A stretch of 64,000 nt of DNA from Chryseobacterium defluvii (GTDB taxonomy: Bacteria; Bacteroidota; Bacteroidia; Flavobacteriales; Weeksellaceae), in NCBI RefSeq assembly GCF_014204415.1, contig NZ_JACHLE010000003.1, positions 62,001-126,000 on the forward strand. The letters run 5' to 3'. Numbering within the stretch: position 1 is the stretch's first letter; each line of letters opens with the position of its first letter. The notes under the pieces were generated by a model, which saw nothing but the letters and a program-made list of their open reading frames with translations, had not been told where the DNA came from and ran no database searches. Positions 17,588 through 26,033 of this stretch are shown here, one piece after another. A program made the position numbers and the translations under genes.

Positions 17588-17806
17588 CTATTCGCCAGCT
17601 TCTAAAAGATATACTTTCTCTTTGCTGTGTTTAGTCCAAGAAGAGTGTTGAGTCCAACCTCCCATTTCTCCTTCAATAACCTGCATTGCAGCTTTCTTTA
17701 GGATAGGGTTGTCAAAAGACTTGATTGACTTTTCTAATGCCTTAGCATTATTCAACTTAAATCTATTCATCTCGAAATAAATTTGAGGGTTAAACAATAG
17801 AACCAT
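17588..17806 (-). CDS. RiPP precursor peptide with GG leader
   Basis: A 72-residue peptide. The first ~50 residues look like a leader (LNNAKALEKSIKSFDNPILK, then AAMQVIEGEMGG), ending in a double glycine suited to the C39 peptidase of the exporter. The predicted core of about 22 residues contains WTQHSSWTKHSKEK and YLLEAGE. Two Trp-Thr-polar triplets are good candidates for Trp-to-X3 cyclophane crosslinks; W-S-K is the crosslinked triplet in darobactin. It lies directly upstream of the maturase on the same strand. ATG codons at 17806 and 17770 are both possible starts. No related peptide is otherwise visible in the window. Confidence 0.75.
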   Translation of the reverse strand: MVLLFNPQIYFEMNRFKLNNAKALEKSIKSFDNPILKKAAMQVIEGEMGGWTQHSSWTKHSKEKVYLLEAGE

Positions 17807-17864
17807 AGTTTTTGTGGAATGAGATTAATTCTTTCGACTTTTTCGCTCACTTTATATAAAAAAA

Positions 17865-20033
17865 TTATTTTACCCTATTTTTTTCATCTTCATTACTTTG
17901 ATCTCTTTTTTCACTCTTGAGTTGTTTTCCAAAGTTCCATGTTAATGACAATCTTATTTTTTGCGTATCATCGTATTCATTGTTTCTTTGTACTATTCCA
18001 TTTACTACTTGTGTAAATATTGGTCTATTAGTTCTAAATATATCCATTGCATTTAAACCTATATGAAGTTTTTTATTTAATACAGAATATCTTACTCCTG
18101 CATCAAAATAATAGAATTTTGACAAACTATAACTTCCAGCTACAGACGGAGATTGGTATGTGAAACCAAACTCAGCTCTAAATGTTTTACTTTTATTAAG
18201 TATAAAACTATTATTAGAGTTGAATGACACAGTCCAATTATCTATTCTAGGTAAAGTATTTATTAAATCTGATGTAGTTTTAGCATAGTAAATACTCAAT
18301 GAGTTATTGCTTTCGAACCATGCGAATTTATTAAAAGTATAATTTTGCATAATCCCTACATTTAATTGCTTATAAAAATTGTACGGTATTACAAACTGAC
18401 CAGGGTTTTCATTTGATACAAAGGTGACCTGATCAAATCCATTTGTCATATTAGTAACATAAAGCGATGTATAAAAATTTTTATATGAAAGAGAAAGATC
18501 TATATTGTCAATAAAAAAAGGTTGTAAAAAAGGATTGCCTTCAGAATAATTATAAGCAGATGAATAAAATCTAAAAGGGTTTAGATCTGAGTATGAAGGT
18601 CTATCAATTCTTTTACTATAATTAAGTCCCCAAGTACTATTTTCAGTTGCTTTATAAGTTAAATAAAAAGTTGGGAAAAGTTTATTATAATTATTTTTGT
18701 TTGTTTGGTTAAGAGTTTCTGAAAAACCTTTTGTTTGTGTACTTTCTAATCTAAGACCCAACTGTAGATCCCATTTTTCAGAAAGTTTTTTATTTCCTGA
18801 AAGATATATTGCTTGTATATTCTCTTTATAATTGAAAATATTACTTTTTGATGAATCAAAAATAGGACTCATACTACTCGTATCAAAATAAGAAACCTTA
18901 CTGTCATTATTGATAAAAGATACCTTTCCACCGAAAGAAAGATTTACCCATTTCAAAGGCATCTCATAATCAAACTTTGCAGAGTATATATCTATATTTT
19001 GATTACTTATAGTATTTGCAGAAATATAACGGTTAGGTATTGGGACATTATTAGACAAGAAAGTATTAGTGTTAAAAATATTATCCAAAAAAGATGTGAA
19101 TTTAAAATAATCTACATCTACTGAATATTGCGTACCAAGAGTATCTACTTTTGTTATGCTATGAAAATTCAAAGAATGTGTTTTTCTATCTATTTCTGTT
19201 CTAGAGGGAGTAATAATTAAAGAATCCAAAGTAGAACTATTACTGGTAATATATGAGGTGTTTTTACCTTTCACAAGTGGTTTACTTAGAACTCCTGAAT
19301 ACTGAACACCCATAGTTGTTTTAGGACTTACTTGATAGTCTAATGCAACTCTTCCACTTAAACTATTTAAAAAGCGCCTTTTATCATTGGTTTCAAACCA
19401 TGTGTAACTTGGATAATATATTGTATATTCTTGGTATGGAGCAATACTACCATTATTGTAATTAATATTTGAGGTAATTGTCAACTTATCTTTTTGATAA
19501 TTGAGTCCACCACCAAATACTCCTAAAGGATGAGTTGCTTGTGTATATGAAGTTTTCAAATTACCACTTATACTATTTTTCTTTGCTTTTTTTAATTTGA
19601 TATTTACAATTCCACTATTCCCTTGAGCGTCGTATTTTGCTGGTGGATTAGTAATAACTTCTATACTTTTTATATCCTCTGACCTAATGGTTTTTAAAAA
19701 GTTTGTTAATTCATCTCCTGAAAGCTGCATCAATCTATCATCTATCATTACTGACATATTATTTTTACCAACCATGGAAATTTGGTCATTCTGAACTCTT
19801 ATACTTGGAGTAACTTTTAGAGCATCCAAAGCATCTCCACCAATTGCAGATATAGAGTTTTCAACATTAAAAATTAACCTATCAACTTTTCTTTCAATAA
19901 GTTTCTTTTTAGCTATTATTTCCACTTCTTGTATTTGCTTTTCTATTATTTTGTTAATAGAATCATTATTCTTTTCTTGAGAATAAAAAAGAACTGGAAA
20001 GAATAGAAAAACTAGTATTATTTGCTTTATCAT
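17865..20033 (-). CDS. TonB-dependent-receptor-like outer-membrane beta-barrel protein
   Basis: About 722 residues from the ATG at 20033, chosen because a clean signal peptide follows (MIKQIILVFLFFPVLFYSQ). The plug domain is at about 45-150 (DALDALKVTPSIRVQND, VMIDDRLMQLSG, SIEVITNPPAKYDAQG). The rest is the beta barrel of the OMP_b-brl type, with YSKRIDRPSYSDLNPFRFY. The usual N-terminal carboxypeptidase-like domain is absent. It lies 59 bp upstream of the RiPP precursor, so it may carry the product across the outer membrane, act as its receptor, or protect against it. Upstream is a Crp-type palindrome. Confidence 0.88.
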   Translation of the reverse strand: MIKQIILVFLFFPVLFYSQEKNNDSINKIIEKQIQEVEIIAKKKLIERKVDRLIFNVENSISAIGGDALDALKVTPSIRVQNDQISMVGKNNMSVMIDDRLMQLSGDELTNFLKTIRSEDIKSIEVITNPPAKYDAQGNSGIVNIKLKKAKKNSISGNLKTSYTQATHPLGVFGGGLNYQKDKLTITSNINYNNGSIAPYQEYTIYYPSYTWFETNDKRRFLNSLSGRVALDYQVSPKTTMGVQYSGVLSKPLVKGKNTSYITSNSSTLDSLIITPSRTEIDRKTHSLNFHSITKVDTLGTQYSVDVDYFKFTSFLDNIFNTNTFLSNNVPIPNRYISANTISNQNIDIYSAKFDYEMPLKWVNLSFGGKVSFINNDSKVSYFDTSSMSPIFDSSKSNIFNYKENIQAIYLSGNKKLSEKWDLQLGLRLESTQTKGFSETLNQTNKNNYNKLFPTFYLTYKATENSTWGLNYSKRIDRPSYSDLNPFRFYSSAYNYSEGNPFLQPFFIDNIDLSLSYKNFYTSLYVTNMTNGFDQVTFVSNENPGQFVIPYNFYKQLNVGIMQNYTFNKFAWFESNNSLSIYYAKTTSDLINTLPRIDNWTVSFNSNNSFILNKSKTFRAEFGFTYQSPSVAGSYSLSKFYYFDAGVRYSVLNKKLHIGLNAMDIFRTNRPIFTQVVNGIVQRNNEYDDTQKIRLSLTWNFGKQLKSEKRDQSNEDEKNRVK

Positions 20034-20073
20034 ATTTTCATTAGAGTAGACAAATGTGAAAATAAATAACAAA

Positions 20074-20102
20074 AAAAAGTGTGATTCATATCACACTTTT
20101 TA
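20074..20102. promoter_or_regulatory. Crp-type palindrome / bidirectional terminator before the receptor gene
   Basis: AAAGTGTGAT and ATCACACTTT are perfect arms around TCAT, and the core TGTGA-N6-TCACA matches the classical Crp consensus. It lies 41 bp upstream of the receptor start and directly after the Crp-family gene. It can also fold as a hairpin followed by a T run and so end transcription of that gene. The sequence cannot show which role applies, or both. Confidence 0.55.
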
Positions 20103-20140
20103 ACAGTTGTCTTATTTATATCAATTATAAATAAATTAGA

Positions 20141-20716
20141 TTACAGTATTACTTTTTTATTCCTTACATAGGTTTCACGGCTAATTCCTAAAAGAGAAGC
20201 CAATAATGTGTCACTTAATTTATGTATCAAGTGAGGAAATTCTTGTTTAAGATGGACTAATTTCTTATCAAGATCAAATGTATTTAACGCTTCAAAGCGT
20301 TTTATATGTAAAGCATTATACATTTCCAATATATCTGCATATATGTTTTTCAGATTAGAAGAAGATTTCATCAATATATCAAAATGATCTCTCGTGATAC
20401 AAAGTATCTCACCATTCTCTAAACATTCAAATGTTTCATTATTTTCTGTAAAACCTTTAAAACTTCCAATATTAGTTAGAAATCTGTTTTCCCAAGCAAT
20501 CATTCTCGTGATTTCTTTTCCGTTATCGTTAGAATAAAACGCTCTTAAAAAACCACTGTTAATAAAAAATAGTTTGTTGCAAGGAGAATTTTTTTCAATT
20601 AAAATTTGTTTTTTCTTTACTTGTAATGGTGTGAAATAATTTTTAATGTTCTTCTTTTCCGACTCTGATACAGTTCCATACTTTTGAAGAAAATTAATTA
20701 GTTGTTCGTGTTTCAT
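20141..20716 (-). CDS. Crp/Fnr-family regulator of the RiPP locus
   Basis: A 191-residue cyclic-nucleotide-binding-like regulator. Residues 20-115 form the beta-roll (KQILIEKNSPCNKLFFINSG), and the C-terminus has a short helix-turn-helix (LLASLLGISRETYVRNKKV). It is first in the minus-strand series receptor-precursor-maturase-exporter. A Crp-consensus palindrome lies between it and the receptor, so it probably controls the locus. The ligand is unknown; this short Bacteroidota branch usually lacks the cAMP-binding residues. Confidence 0.85.
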   Translation of the reverse strand: MKHEQLINFLQKYGTVSESEKKNIKNYFTPLQVKKKQILIEKNSPCNKLFFINSGFLRAFYSNDNGKEITRMIAWENRFLTNIGSFKGFTENNETFECLENGEILCITRDHFDILMKSSSNLKNIYADILEMYNALHIKRFEALNTFDLDKKLVHLKQEFPHLIHKLSDTLLASLLGISRETYVRNKKVIL

Positions 20717-20788
20717 TTGTGTCTTTTAGTCGATAGTTTTATTTTGATATTAACGAATAATGTTGGGTTTTATTTTGCGAAAAAAATA

Positions 20789-20921
20789 AAGGGTGTGAAT
20801 TAACAACACCCTTCGTTCAGGTTCTGACAAAACCCTCTCAAGAAATGAAGTAAAACACACCCAATCGGGTGCATTTCACAGTCGAATTTCTTGAGATATT
20901 TAAAATTGTCAGATTTTGAAC
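20789..20921 (+). ncRNA. Candidate structured RNA with nested stems
   Basis: An 8-bp hairpin AAGGGTGT/ACACCCTT (20789-20813) is followed by a three-tier nested structure. Its tiers are TCTGACAA/TTGTCAGA (20823-20830 with 20906-20913), an exact 11-bp TCTCAAGAAAT/ATTTCTTGAGA (20836-20846 with 20886-20896) and CACCC/GGGTG at the tip. No ORF covers it. The long rod with internal bulges is reminiscent of 6S-like RNAs, including the 6S-Flavo type, but I cannot confirm a family. Strand is not certain because the stems are symmetric. Confidence 0.45.
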
Positions 20922-21079
20922 AAAGAAAATGAGCTGTTAAACGCAGTATGTTATTTAAAATATATTCTTTTTTATCTACACATAAAATTTCTGTTATTTG
21001 ATTTGATTACAAATGTAGTTAGAAAAAATTGTTTTTCAAATTTTTTGAATATTGAATGAAATTTTTCACTATTAATTAA

Positions 21080-21205
21080 AAAAAAAACAATAAAGAGAGA
21101 AGCGAAAAGATCAACGCAGAAATTGGACTATTATTAAAAGAGAGAGGTGTCAACAAGATAACAGAAGTAATAGCAAAATCAGTTTTGGAACTTAATGAGA
21201 ATTAA
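21080..21205 (+). pseudogene. C-terminal remnant of an unknown gene
   Basis: An open frame with no start codon encodes KERSEKINAEIGLLLKERGV, then NKITEVIAKSVLELNEN and TAA. It looks like the tail of a lost helical protein. The rest of the 20717-21730 stretch holds the RNA candidate, two terminators and no gene. Confidence 0.3.
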
Positions 21206-21364
21206 TTTTTATTCTTACTCAAATCTATACTTACTTCTCTAAACCTTTCATTATCTTATAGAGAGAAACCAAATGTTTCGAGCCCTGTAAAGGGTTGTGA
21301 ATTAAGCTAACTTGCTGAATATCATTGTTAAGCGGTTCGAGATATTGTCAATAGGGGGAGCCAA

Positions 21365-21392
21365 AAAAAGTCGCCAAATTGGCGGCTTTTTG
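21365..21392 (+). terminator. Terminator hairpin
   Basis: AGTCGCCAA and TTGGCGGCT form a near-perfect stem with a tight loop, with A and T runs on its two sides. It could terminate in either direction. Confidence 0.6.
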
Positions 21393-21680
21393 TTTGTAAT
21401 ATATTGGATGAAAAAATCCTTACTTCAGGAAGCAAGGATAAAGCTTTGGAAAGTATCTGATTTATATTTATTTCAACAGTCTGACCAAATTGTATGATTA
21501 TAGCTGTAAGCTTATTTACAATTCTTTTCATAAATTCATATCTTGGTAAATTTAAGAACAGGTTTATATGAAGAGAGCCTATGAATCCGTATTTTTTCCA
21601 TACACAACGTTGCTAAACAAAAATATTCTGTTTTACAGGCTGATATAATCAATTCAAAAAAGCTTTTTGGGATGATATGA

Positions 21681-21716
21681 AAATCGGCGGCCTCAAAATT
21701 GAGGCCGCCGATTTTT
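21681..21716. terminator. Strong terminator of the protease/metacaspase pair
   Basis: AAATCGGCGGCCTCAA and its near-complete complement GAGGCCGCCGATTT enclose a short loop. It lies 15 bp past the stop of the minus-strand protease gene. Confidence 0.8.
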
Positions 21717-21730
21717 ACAATATAATCAGT

Positions 21731-22741
21731 TTATGGGTGCTCGTTTCGGGCTCTTATAACCAGATTAACCAGGTCTGAGCCTCCGCTTGCAAAATTATCG
21801 CTCGGGTTATGAGCACTTTGTGTCGCCACAGCATAAGGAGACCCATCCCAATACCCCCAGAACGGACCGCCGCTTTGTCCCGGCCAGATATCTGCTTTAT
21901 GGCTCATGCTTTCATTGTCATCCGCACTCCAGAAATCACCGTCTAAAGCAATACCTGTCTGATAGGTTGGTCTTTGGGTTCCTGTAAGATCTCCGGGATA
22001 CCCTGCATGGGTCCAATAAGCTCCTCCATCCCAGGAATCGGAATATGATTTTGAACCCAGCCATCCTGTACTGGTTCCTATAGGCCTGTCCAGAACTATT
22101 ACGACATAGTCATACTGTATTTCCGTGGAATCTATTGTAGGGCCTGCTACTTTATATTTATAGTAAGTGAGTACGCCCCAGGCACTGCCATAAGGAGCAC
22201 TTCCGTTATAATACATCGGTGTAAATTTTAGCCAGCCTGTACTGTTATTGGGCTGCCAGTCTACGATATGTGCACAGGTAAGCAAATGTCTCGGGCCGAT
22301 CATTACTCCGCTTCCTGATCCTAAAGAGCTTTCTACCCTGCCTACGCAACGCCATGGATAGGCTGTAGAGTAATATACTTTTCTCTGATCTGCTCCAAAT
22401 ATGGTTTTAGCTCCTTCCTCCGCTGCGAAAGAGTCTCTTTCGATAAATTTCGGCTTACGGTTTTTCCTGGGCTCCAGCTTAGGCTGATATTCAAAGTCTG
22501 AATGGGTAGGATAAAAATGATCAGTTTCTTTAGGCTGACCTTCAAATGCTTTTTCATTTACCGGCATTCCGATGGTTTTCATTCCTTTAGGGAACGTACG
22601 CCCGTCAACAGTCTCCATTGCGGGTTTCTGGCTGATCAGTTTTTCGACAGCCGCTGATTTTTCAGCTGATTTTGCTTTGACAGCTTTAAGTCTTGACATT
22701 TCTTCCAGTGTCATTGGTTTTTTATTTTCAGAATTAGACAT
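21731..22741 (-). CDS. Trypsin/V8-like serine protease
   Basis: A 336-residue chymotrypsin-fold peptidase. The catalytic triad is visible: His in RHLLTCAHIVDW, Asp in IQYDYVVIVLDRPIG and Ser in WPGQSGGPFWG. Residues 1-115 are a charged, probably disordered pro-region (MTLEEMSRLKAVKAKSAEKS) with no signal peptide, so it seems to be made inactive in the cytoplasm and to need cleavage. It follows the metacaspase gene by 67 bp on the same strand. The pairing suggests that one protease activates the other. GC is higher than in the RiPP locus next door. Confidence 0.9.
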   Translation of the reverse strand: MSNSENKKPMTLEEMSRLKAVKAKSAEKSAAVEKLISQKPAMETVDGRTFPKGMKTIGMPVNEKAFEGQPKETDHFYPTHSDFEYQPKLEPRKNRKPKFIERDSFAAEEGAKTIFGADQRKVYYSTAYPWRCVGRVESSLGSGSGVMIGPRHLLTCAHIVDWQPNNSTGWLKFTPMYYNGSAPYGSAWGVLTYYKYKVAGPTIDSTEIQYDYVVIVLDRPIGTSTGWLGSKSYSDSWDGGAYWTHAGYPGDLTGTQRPTYQTGIALDGDFWSADDNESMSHKADIWPGQSGGPFWGYWDGSPYAVATQSAHNPSDNFASGGSDLVNLVIRARNEHP

Positions 22742-22808
22742 GATTATTTAGTTTTTAATGAATTGGTTCCTACTCTTTTTATGGCTTTTCGGATGCCGCC
22801 GTTGATTT

Positions 22809-23660
22809 TTAAGAAAATATTTTCTGAGAAAATTCTGCCGTGATGCTTTCCGTCTGGTTGATCTGGGCTGCTCCCATGGCAGCTAATGCTATGGCTATCT
22901 GCTTGTCGAGGGTTCTTCTGACAATATTCCCGTTGGTAGCCCGCAGTATTTTACAGAAATGATAGGTGAAATATCCTCTTATCTGTCCGCTCAGATTTCC
23001 TTCCATAGATACCTGGTTGTCTTTAGAGGCAGCCCATAAGGTGTGATTCAAGCCGGCAACAGGCACTAAAGCTTTAGTCACGGTGTTCGCTTTTTTAGAA
23101 CTTTTGGATGATGGCATTTCGCTTGCATAGGTCATATAAAATTCATCTTCCAGCATTGGGGGAATGTAACGTGCTGTTTCGTAAGTAAGTTCCAAGTCCA
23201 AATCCAGTCCCAGGTCCATTTTTCTTGTTCCGGTTCCTGCATGGCAGCAGTCGAAGATCACTTCCAGGTTTACTCCGGGTTTCAACTTACTGAGTACTGC
23301 TTTAAAATTATCATCCCGGATTACTCCGGCACTTGCATAATCATGCGGACAAATGGCTTCATCCAGACCATCTACTTCCAGATCTGCCCCGATATTGGCG
23401 ACTCTTGTTCCGTGACCGGAATAGTAGAAAACTAATGAATCTCCTTTAACACTGCTGTTTACTAATGTCTTCAGATAGTTCAGTATATTGGCTCTTGTTG
23501 CATTCTGATTGGTAAGGATCTTAATCTTTGAGGGATTAAAACCACAGATCACCAATGTATTTGCCATGTCACGCGCGTCATTGATACAGCCATTCAGATC
23601 CGGTCCGCCAGATCCTATGGGTGCATAATCATTGATTCCTACAATTAATGCTTTTTTCAT
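22809..23660 (-). CDS. Metacaspase (caspase-like cysteine peptidase)
   Basis: A 283-residue C14-family peptidase. The N-terminus KKALIVGINDYAPIG and the dyad His in SLVFYYSGHGTRV and Cys in EVIFDCCHAGTG are all in place, with SSGHG-type spacing and the specificity-pocket acid in GLDEAICPHDY. There is no signal peptide or death-fold domain. It forms a two-gene unit with the trypsin-like protease. Bacterial metacaspases paired with trypsin-like proteases are discussed as conflict or programmed-death modules. The trigger is not encoded visibly next to it, unless the kinase/regulator operon upstream is involved. Confidence 0.9.
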   Translation of the reverse strand: MKKALIVGINDYAPIGSGGPDLNGCINDARDMANTLVICGFNPSKIKILTNQNATRANILNYLKTLVNSSVKGDSLVFYYSGHGTRVANIGADLEVDGLDEAICPHDYASAGVIRDDNFKAVLSKLKPGVNLEVIFDCCHAGTGTRKMDLGLDLDLELTYETARYIPPMLEDEFYMTYASEMPSSKSSKKANTVTKALVPVAGLNHTLWAASKDNQVSMEGNLSGQIRGYFTYHFCKILRATNGNIVRRTLDKQIAIALAAMGAAQINQTESITAEFSQKIFS

Positions 23661-23952
23661 TTCTATTAGTTTTTAAAAAATTATCCCTACTCTCTTCCGG
23701 CTTTTCGGGTTCTGCCTTCAATGGTTATTTGACAGGTCAAAATTCCGATATTAAATACTGCTAAAACAGAGGAAAAAAACTAATTTCTGAGCAGGAAAAA
23801 CACTTTTTCAAGAAGGGGCAAAATCTGCAGGAGATTTTTATACTGAAAAGAAAAATACTCATCGGGTAAATTTTACAATCTACCGGATGAGTCTGTATCA
23901 TAAGCAGGCTCTGCTCCTGAAAAATAAAAATTATCGGGCTATAAAAAAGAAA

Positions 23953-24597
23953 TCAGCACAAATCATGTTTCAAGGCAAAAAGCACCAGCCCTACCCTGTT
24001 TTTGATTTCTAATTTCGTGAAAACCGAATCCCGGTAACCATCAATGGTTTTAGGGCTGAGGAACATCTTGTCGGCAATTTCTTTATAGGTAAGTTCGCTG
24101 CAGGCCCATTTGATAAATTCTTTTTCTTTGTCTTTTAATTCTGAAAGAAGTGAGGCGGTTTTGAGGTCTTCTGTTTTTACTTTCAATAATTTCTGAGCTA
24201 CAAAATCTGTATAAAAACTTCCTTTATCAAACACCGTATCAATGGCCTGAAAGAGTATTGAAGGCTGCATATCTTTTAATAAATAGCCTTTTGCCCCTGC
24301 TTTCAGCATTTTAATAAGTACTTTTTCATCATCTTCCATGGTAAGTGCAATTACTTTGATTTCCGGATGATGTTCGCTAAGCCATTCTGTGGTTTCTATC
24401 CCGTTTTTATAGGGCATATTAATATCCATCAGGACAACAGCGGGTAATTCTGAGGCTTTTTCTAAGTCTGCTATAAAATCTTCGCCATTGGGATGATTCA
24501 TGATCACGCTGTACTGAGGGTTTTCCATGATCATATTTTCCAGTGCCTTGGACATTAAGGTATGATCATCAACAATAGCTATCGGGATAGTTTTCAT
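23953..24597 (-). CDS. LuxR/NarL-type response regulator
   Basis: A 214-residue regulator. The receiver domain (residues 4-120) has acidic residues DDH near the start, the phospho-acceptor Asp in VVLMDINMPYKNG, and Lys in KGYLLKDMQ. The C-terminal LuxR helix-turn-helix includes LTYKEIADKMFLSPKTIDGY. It overlaps the kinase gene by 4 bp, so the two form a two-component pair. The 292-bp gap to the metacaspase gene contains nothing recognisable beyond likely promoter sequence. Confidence 0.93.
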   Translation of the reverse strand: MKTIPIAIVDDHTLMSKALENMIMENPQYSVIMNHPNGEDFIADLEKASELPAVVLMDINMPYKNGIETTEWLSEHHPEIKVIALTMEDDEKVLIKMLKAGAKGYLLKDMQPSILFQAIDTVFDKGSFYTDFVAQKLLKVKTEDLKTASLLSELKDKEKEFIKWACSELTYKEIADKMFLSPKTIDGYRDSVFTKLEIKNRVGLVLFALKHDLC

Positions 24598-25364
24598 AGT
24601 AAGTGTTTATAATAGGTTATGGAGGTTTGTGTTCCTTTTTCAAGTTCTGACCGTATGGAGAATTCTGCATGAATAAGCTTTGCTCTCAATTCCATATTTT
24701 TCAGTCCCGAACCGTCATGCATATTATTTGTATTAAACCCTTTCCCGTTGTCAGAGATGTTAATATATAATATTTCGCAATTATCTTCCACTTGTATCAA
24801 TACATTTTTGGCCCGGGAATGTTTCAGTATATTATTAATGCTTTCCTGAATTATCCTGAAAAGAATCAGACCGTGTTTAGGGGAGATATCAATATCCTGT
24901 TTTTGGGTAATGAAGTCTATTTTCAACAATTTTAATTTCCGGATGCGCTCCACTTCTCTTTCTATGGATTCTACCAGCCCGAAATGAATAATCTGTTCTG
25001 TGATGAGTGTTTTAGATAAATTCCGGATATCCTGTATACATTCGCCCAATAATTCGCTTAACTCATTCAGTTCTTTTTTTTCTCCATTTTTAAGCTTGGC
25101 AATGAGCTGGTTTTGCCTCAATCGTACCACAGAGAGTTTTTGTCCCAAATCATCGTGCAGCTCCTGCCCAATGTAATTCAGTGTCTGCTCTTTTATCTCT
25201 ACTTGTGATGTGGCAAGCTCTTTTTCAAACCGCATGTCTTTTTCTTTTTGCTCTATCAGAAGGCTGGTTTTCTTCTTGATGAATACTGCATAAATGAATA
25301 TCATTGCTAAAACGACTATGAGCAAGGTTATCGTAAAGACAATGACTAAACTATTCTGTTCCAT
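24594..25364 (-). CDS. Sensor histidine kinase (HisKA_3 type)
   Basis: A 256-residue kinase with one N-terminal membrane helix (residues 6-28), a linker, the dimerisation/phospho-acceptor helix GQELHDDLGQKLSVVRLRQN (His within ELHDD) and the ATPase domain ISDNGKGFNTNN...GSGLKNMELRAKLI. It has no extracellular sensor, so input probably comes from the membrane protein encoded immediately upstream (15-bp gap). It would phosphorylate the overlapping LuxR-type regulator. Confidence 0.92.
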   Translation of the reverse strand: MEQNSLVIVFTITLLIVVLAMIFIYAVFIKKKTSLLIEQKEKDMRFEKELATSQVEIKEQTLNYIGQELHDDLGQKLSVVRLRQNQLIAKLKNGEKKELNELSELLGECIQDIRNLSKTLITEQIIHFGLVESIEREVERIRKLKLLKIDFITQKQDIDISPKHGLILFRIIQESINNILKHSRAKNVLIQVEDNCEILYINISDNGKGFNTNNMHDGSGLKNMELRAKLIHAEFSIRSELEKGTQTSITYYKHLL

Positions 25365-25379
25365 ACTTCAAAATTGTAA

Positions 25380-26021
25380 TTATCTTGTACCTTCCTGTTT
25401 ATTCCAAAGTAATCCTAATATGAGTATTCCGTTACTGATAAGATTCAACATAAACAAAATAATAAAATAAATGTTCTCTGAAACGGTATTTCTAAAAAAT
25501 AAGATGGGAATAAAGCCAATAAAAAAGATCAATAAAGCAACGGAAATCCAAAAAGGCAGATAACTTTTGAGTTCCAGTATCTTATCAGAATTAAAGGTCT
25601 GATATAAAAATAAAATAATGGAAAAAAGCAGCAGAAGTATATTTACATACAGCATATTGAAAGAAAGGATCTTTAACATATCATTTTCCACAAACAGCCT
25701 CACAAAAGTATTGATGAATAAAAATGCCAAAAGAACAAGTTGTATTTTTTTAAGCTGAGGCAGATATAACAGGCGAAAATAATAAAGCAGGTACAGCAGG
25801 AATACTATAAAAAGAATAATAACATAAAATTTATCCGTAGGAGGCCCGGTAACCTTAAGATAAAAGTACGACAGGATATCCATACAGGAAAACAGGATAT
25901 AACCTATGATAAAAAAAAGATACTCTTTTCCGATCTTCCTATACCTGATGATCATTAAAACCATGACCAATATGGATATCATCATCGAGATCTGCTTGCC
26001 TGTTTCTATATTCCAGTTCAT
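25380..26021 (-). CDS. Multi-pass membrane protein, probable sensor partner
   Basis: A 213-residue integral membrane protein with about seven hydrophobic segments (for example MISILVMVLMIIRY, FLLYLLYYFRLLYL, FWISVALLIFFIGFIPILF). No domain is recognised. It lies in an operon with the lipoprotein upstream (12 bp) and the kinase downstream (15 bp), an arrangement suited to supplying the membrane sensor for a kinase without one. Confidence 0.75.
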   Translation of the reverse strand: MNWNIETGKQISMMISILVMVLMIIRYRKIGKEYLFFIIGYILFSCMDILSYFYLKVTGPPTDKFYVIILFIVFLLYLLYYFRLLYLPQLKKIQLVLLAFLFINTFVRLFVENDMLKILSFNMLYVNILLLLFSIILFLYQTFNSDKILELKSYLPFWISVALLIFFIGFIPILFFRNTVSENIYFIILFMLNLISNGILILGLLWNKQEGTR

Positions 26022-26033
26022 TATTCCGGTTTT

